Shown one piece after another: positions 61,164 to 64,000 of a DNA stretch of 64,000 nucleotides; the first letter of the stretch is position 1, and every line of letters begins with the position of its first letter. The notes under the pieces are model-generated. The model made no database searches, was not told the origin of the DNA, and saw nothing but the letters and a program-made list of their open reading frames with translations. The stretch spans positions 8,246,001 to 8,310,000 of the forward strand of contig NZ_CP197418.1 in the NCBI RefSeq assembly GCF_052161655.1, in the 5' to 3' direction. The position numbers and the translations under genes are program-made. Source of the stretch: Novipirellula sp052161655. GTDB lineage: Bacteria; Planctomycetota; Planctomycetia; Pirellulales; Pirellulaceae.

Positions 61164-61259
61164 AGACCGACACCCCGAATCCGGTCGGGCTTCACCGTTT
61201 CCTTGCTGCAGATTAACTTAACGACACTTTACCCTTAAACGAAAACCGTTGGACTATCG

Positions 61260-62072
61260 ATGGTCGTCACCGAACACGAAACAACTCCCGCCGCAGATTC
61301 CGATGCTGCGTCGCCGCTGGTCGACAAAAGCGGTTCGCGAGTGCGAGAGATGTTTCGTCAAATCGCTCCTCGTTATGACGCGATGAATCACCTGCTGTCG
61401 CTCAGCATCGACCGCTATTGGCGGTGGCGAACCGTGCGGATTCTGAAACTCGATTCGGCCGCTCCTGTCCTGGATACCTGCACCGGCACCGGCGACCTCG
61501 CCATCGCGATCGCTAAAAAAGCTCCCAAAAACGTTCGCGTCGTTGGCAGCGATTTTTGTCACGCGATGCTGGAAATCGCGATCCGCAAACGACGTGTCGG
61601 AACCACCAGCGAATCGATCGAGTTTATCGAGGCCGATTCACAATCGCTGCCGTTCCCCGAAAACCGTTTCCAGTGTGTCACGGTCGCCTTCGGACTGAGG
61701 AACGTTACTGATACCGACAAAGGTCTCCGCGAGATGACTCGCGTCTGTACCCCCGGCGGCCAAGTCGTGGTGCTGGAATTTTCCCAGCCTCGGCTGATCG
61801 GACTCCGCCAAGCCTACGGATTCTACTTCCGCAACGTGCTGCCTCGGATCGGACAACTGTTCGCTCGCAACGACAAATCCGCCTACAAATATCTGCCCGA
61901 ATCGGTGGGCCAATTCCCGGATGGCCAAGCACTTGCCGATCGCATGACCGCCGCCGGATTGACTGATGTTCGGTTCACTCCGATGACGTTCGGCGTCGCC
62001 ACGATCTACCAAGGCACCAAACCCGCGGTTTACCAAGGCACCAAACCACCGACCTCGGAGTCGACCGAGTGA
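61260..62072 (+). CDS. ubiE: demethylmenaquinone methyltransferase
   Basis: The 270-aa product has the class I methyltransferase motifs of UbiE/MenG: SRVREMFRQIAPRYDAMNHLLSLSIDRYWR, the SAM-binding motif VLDTCTGTGDLAIAIAKK (near 75-92), VGSDFCHAMLEIA and VTVAFGLRNVTDTDKGLREM. It adds the last methyl group to menaquinone using S-adenosylmethionine. A short repeated tail (KPAVYQGTKPPTSE) follows the core. Its TGA overlaps the GTG start of the next gene, so it leads a tightly packed menaquinone operon. Confidence 0.94.
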   Translation: MVVTEHETTPAADSDAASPLVDKSGSRVREMFRQIAPRYDAMNHLLSLSIDRYWRWRTVRILKLDSAAPVLDTCTGTGDLAIAIAKKAPKNVRVVGSDFCHAMLEIAIRKRRVGTTSESIEFIEADSQSLPFPENRFQCVTVAFGLRNVTDTDKGLREMTRVCTPGGQVVVLEFSQPRLIGLRQAYGFYFRNVLPRIGQLFARNDKSAYKYLPESVGQFPDGQALADRMTAAGLTDVRFTPMTFGVATIYQGTKPAVYQGTKPPTSESTE

Positions 62073-62797
62073 GCAAACCGTTGGCGGGCAAAACGACAGC
62101 GAGCGACGCGGCATCGAATCAGGATCGAGATCCGCAGAATCAGGATCGAAATCCAAAGGATCGGAGCCCCGTTGTGCTGGCGATGACCGGTGCGAGTGGT
62201 GCGATCTACGGCGTTCGCTTGCTGCAGATCCTCGCCCACGCTGGCTACGACGTGCACGTCACAATCAGCCCCAGTGGTGCGGCGGTGATCAAGCAAGAAC
62301 TCGACGCTGCCGTCGATATTCACAACGCCGATGTCGGGCAACTGTTGACGCTTTCCCCTGCTTGGTCCAACGCAGTGATCGAGACTCCCGATGCAAGCAT
62401 GTTGTCGCGAATCCACTACCACCGCTACGACGACTACTTTACCCCGATCGCCAGCGGATCGTTTCGAACGCAAGCGATGGTGGTGTGCCCGTGCAGCGGC
62501 AGTACGCTCAGCGGGATCGCTCGGGCGGCCGGATCGAATTTGATCCAACGTGCTGCGGAAGTGCATTTGAAAGAACACCGTAAACTAGTGCTTGTGCCGC
62601 GAGAGACGCCGCTCAGCGTGCTGCAGCTCGAAAACATGCACCGCGTGGCTGCTGCCGGCGCGGTGATTTTGCCGGCGATGCCCGGTTGGTACCACGGCGT
62701 CGATTCGCTCGATTCGCTGGTCGATTTCATCGTCAGTCGCGTCATGGACCAAATCGGAGTCGACAATTCGCTGATCCAGCGGTGGGGTGAATCATGA
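62069..62797 (+). CDS. ubiX: flavin prenyltransferase
   Basis: 242 aa, starting at a GTG that overlaps the ubiE stop. After a polar extension of about 30 residues comes the flavoprotein core VLAMTGASGAIYGVRLLQIL, then PCSGSTLSGIARAAGSNLIQRAAEVHLKEHRKLVLVPRETPLSVLQLENM, the signature of UbiX/Pad1. UbiX makes prenyl-FMN, the cofactor of UbiD-type decarboxylases. In futalosine-type menaquinone synthesis such a decarboxylase acts late, which fits the place between ubiE and ubiA. The stop overlaps the ATG of ubiA (ATGA). Confidence 0.94.
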   Translation: MSKPLAGKTTASDAASNQDRDPQNQDRNPKDRSPVVLAMTGASGAIYGVRLLQILAHAGYDVHVTISPSGAAVIKQELDAAVDIHNADVGQLLTLSPAWSNAVIETPDASMLSRIHYHRYDDYFTPIASGSFRTQAMVVCPCSGSTLSGIARAAGSNLIQRAAEVHLKEHRKLVLVPRETPLSVLQLENMHRVAAAGAVILPAMPGWYHGVDSLDSLVDFIVSRVMDQIGVDNSLIQRWGES

Positions 62798-63702
62798 ACA
62801 TCTCGCATTGGCTCGGACTGATTCGATTCAGCCACACCGTTTTCGCATTGCCGTTTGCCGCGTTGGCGACCGTGATGGCGTTTGCGACTCCGCTCACATC
62901 AGGTGCTCGTCCCTCGTTTCGCTGGCAAGACGTCGTGGGGATTCTGCTCTGCATGGTGTTTGCCCGCAGTGCCGCGATGGCGTTCAACCGATTAGTTGAT
63001 CACAACATCGATGCACGAAACCCCCGGACGGAAAAGCGTCATTTGCCTGCCGGCGTGTTGTCTCGCAGCAGCGTGTGGGCGTTCACGATCGGTTGTTCGC
63101 TCGCATTCGTCGCATCGACCGCATTGTTTTTGCCCAACCGATTGCCACTGTACGCCTCCGTTCCTGTCTTGATGTTCTTGTGTGGCTACAGTCTGGCGAA
63201 ACGTTTTACTGCCGCGGCGCATGTCTGGCTTGGCGTCGCACTCAGTCTGTCGCCGATCTGTGCCTGGGTCGCGATCCGTGGTAACGAAGTGACCTCCAGC
63301 CCGAGTGACTTGCTCGCCCCGCTGATCCTTGCCGCCGCAGTCGCCGCCTGGGTTGCCGGATTCGACATCATTTATGCGTGCCAAGACGCAGTGTTTGATG
63401 CGGAAGCAGGCCTACACAGCATCCCAGCGAAATTTGGAATCGCGGGCGCGTTGAAAATCGCTGCCGCATTCCATGTCGTGATGCTGGGGCTACTCAGTCT
63501 GCTGCCCACGTTTGCCCACAGCACAGGACTCGGAGTGCTATTTTGGGGCGTTTTGGCCATCGTCGCCGCAATGGTGTTGTGGCAACACTGGCTAGTCCGC
63601 CCCGACGATTTGAACCGTGTCAATCAAGCCTTTTTCAACACCAATGCTGCCATCAGTTTAACGTTACTCGTCGCCGGAACCCTCGATTGCCTCTGGCTTT
63701 AA
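62794..63702 (+). CDS. UbiA-family prenyltransferase, MqnP-like
   Basis: The 302-aa membrane protein has about nine hydrophobic helices and the two aspartate motifs of UbiA enzymes: NRLVDHNIDARNPRTEKR near residues 67-84 and DIIYACQDAVFDAEAGLHSIP near 188-208. It joins a long prenyl chain to an aromatic acid in the membrane. The RTEKRHLPAG block and its place between ubiX and mqnE fit the MqnP branch, which uses 1,4-dihydroxy-6-naphthoate in the futalosine pathway. A 168-bp gap follows before mqnE. Confidence 0.88.
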   Translation: MNISHWLGLIRFSHTVFALPFAALATVMAFATPLTSGARPSFRWQDVVGILLCMVFARSAAMAFNRLVDHNIDARNPRTEKRHLPAGVLSRSSVWAFTIGCSLAFVASTALFLPNRLPLYASVPVLMFLCGYSLAKRFTAAAHVWLGVALSLSPICAWVAIRGNEVTSSPSDLLAPLILAAAVAAWVAGFDIIYACQDAVFDAEAGLHSIPAKFGIAGALKIAAAFHVVMLGLLSLLPTFAHSTGLGVLFWGVLAIVAAMVLWQHWLVRPDDLNRVNQAFFNTNAAISLTLLVAGTLDCLWL

Positions 63703-63703
63703 A

Positions 63704-63776
63704 GTAGAACAGTTGTCCCCAACTGTTCATCCACCAACCAACACACCGCACTGAACAATTGAGACAATTGTTCTAC
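63704..63776. repeat. inverted-repeat element after ubiA
   Basis: GTAGAACAGTTGTC at the left is matched by GACAATTGTTCTAC at the right, with one mismatch, and smaller inverted parts (CAACTGTTC) lie inside. It has no T-run like a terminator, though it could weaken read-through into mqnE. No second copy is in the window. Confidence 0.55.
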
Positions 63777-63870
63777 ATTGAAATCGACTTAGGTCTCGAA
63801 ACGACCGTGCCCGGCACTTCAAATTAGCGAACACCCACAAACCTCACTTCCTTCATAAACATCCAACGCA

Positions 63871-64000
63871 TGATCACTCAAGAACGCGAAGCCCGATTTC
63901 GAGAAATCCGCGACAAAGTCGAAGCGGAAGAGCGACTGACGCTTGATGACGGGATCTTCCTGTATGATCCCGAAGTCTCGCTGGGTGCCGTTGGCGAATT
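63871..64000 (+). CDS. mqnE: aminofutalosine synthase MqnE, N-terminal part (cut by window edge)
   Basis: The open frame from ATG at 63871 gives MITQEREARFREIRDKVEAE, then ERLTLDDGIFLYDPEVSLGAVGE, to the edge. The phrase RLTLDDGIFLYDP is the usual opening of MqnE and its paralogue MqnC, radical SAM enzymes of the futalosine pathway; the SAM-binding cysteines lie outside. MqnE joins enolpyruvyl-benzoate and SAM to make aminofutalosine. Position after ubiE-ubiX-ubiA supports this. MqnC remains possible because only 43 residues are seen. Confidence 0.75.

Overview
The window looks like chromosomal DNA from a marine planctomycete of the Rhodopirellula/Pirellulaceae type. This is inferred from gene content: paired DUF1592-type cytochrome and DUF1552 proteins, DUF1559-like prepilin motifs, glycine-rich VWA and secretin-like proteins, DUF4254, a split Omp85, and futalosine-type menaquinone genes. 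It is also inferred from the many dispersed palindromic repeats between genes. Coding density is moderate and strands are mixed. Most genes are housekeeping or family-level recognisable. No rRNA, tRNA, CRISPR array or prophage was seen.

Layout. 1-5.5 kb: N-terminus of a class I/II aminotransferase (cut by the edge), a duplicated SurA/PpiC-type foldase with its own terminator, a long CsrA behind a sigma-54-like promoter, and a lipoprotein alpha/beta hydrolase. 5.6-14 kb: a giant VWA/STN protein, an 800-bp gene-free stretch with an orphan terminator, a PIG-L deacetylase convergent with GTPase Der, and a family 4 uracil-DNA glycosylase. 14.3-22.1 kb: a MurE-like orphan ligase, then a six-gene minus-strand operon with overlapping start and stop codons. 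That operon encodes a GNAT-nitrilase fusion, a C39-like peptidase, a RimK-type ATP-grasp ligase, a GCS2 ligase, an N-formylglutamate amidohydrolase and a DUF952 protein. It is the best candidate here for a little-described system and probably makes and trims a small glutamyl or peptide-like compound.

22-36 kb: an MFS protein, an ECF sigma factor with a probable anti-sigma partner, a purine/xanthine-type permease, a complete IS1182-like element with 16-bp terminal inverted repeats, a double-ACT protein, a hotdog thioesterase, a DUF1592/DUF1552 pair and a TPR lipoprotein. 36-45 kb: leuS, then ilvN-ilvC-DUF4254 on the minus strand, then scpA, a metallo-beta-lactamase protein and a HemW-type radical SAM protein. 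45-56 kb: an IS4/Tn5-like element with perfect 16-bp inverted repeats and a 13-bp target duplication, a 360-bp heptanucleotide array, a membrane C39 protein, an Hpt protein, a guanine deaminase-like hydrolase, an aldo/keto reductase, an esterase and an EboD/AroB-like protein. 56-64 kb: a DUF559 nuclease-like gene between repeat copies, a BamA split into POTRA and barrel genes, a HAD phosphatase, and the menaquinone run ubiE-ubiX-ubiA-mqnE (mqnE cut by the right edge).

The strongest non-coding signal is a family of about 145-bp palindromic elements, 12 copies between 36 and 61 kb. They share TTCACC(C)TCCC ends, contain several nested hairpins, and show some compensatory changes in stems. A second dispersed repeat family occurs at about 14, 27.7, 48.5 and 52.7 kb.
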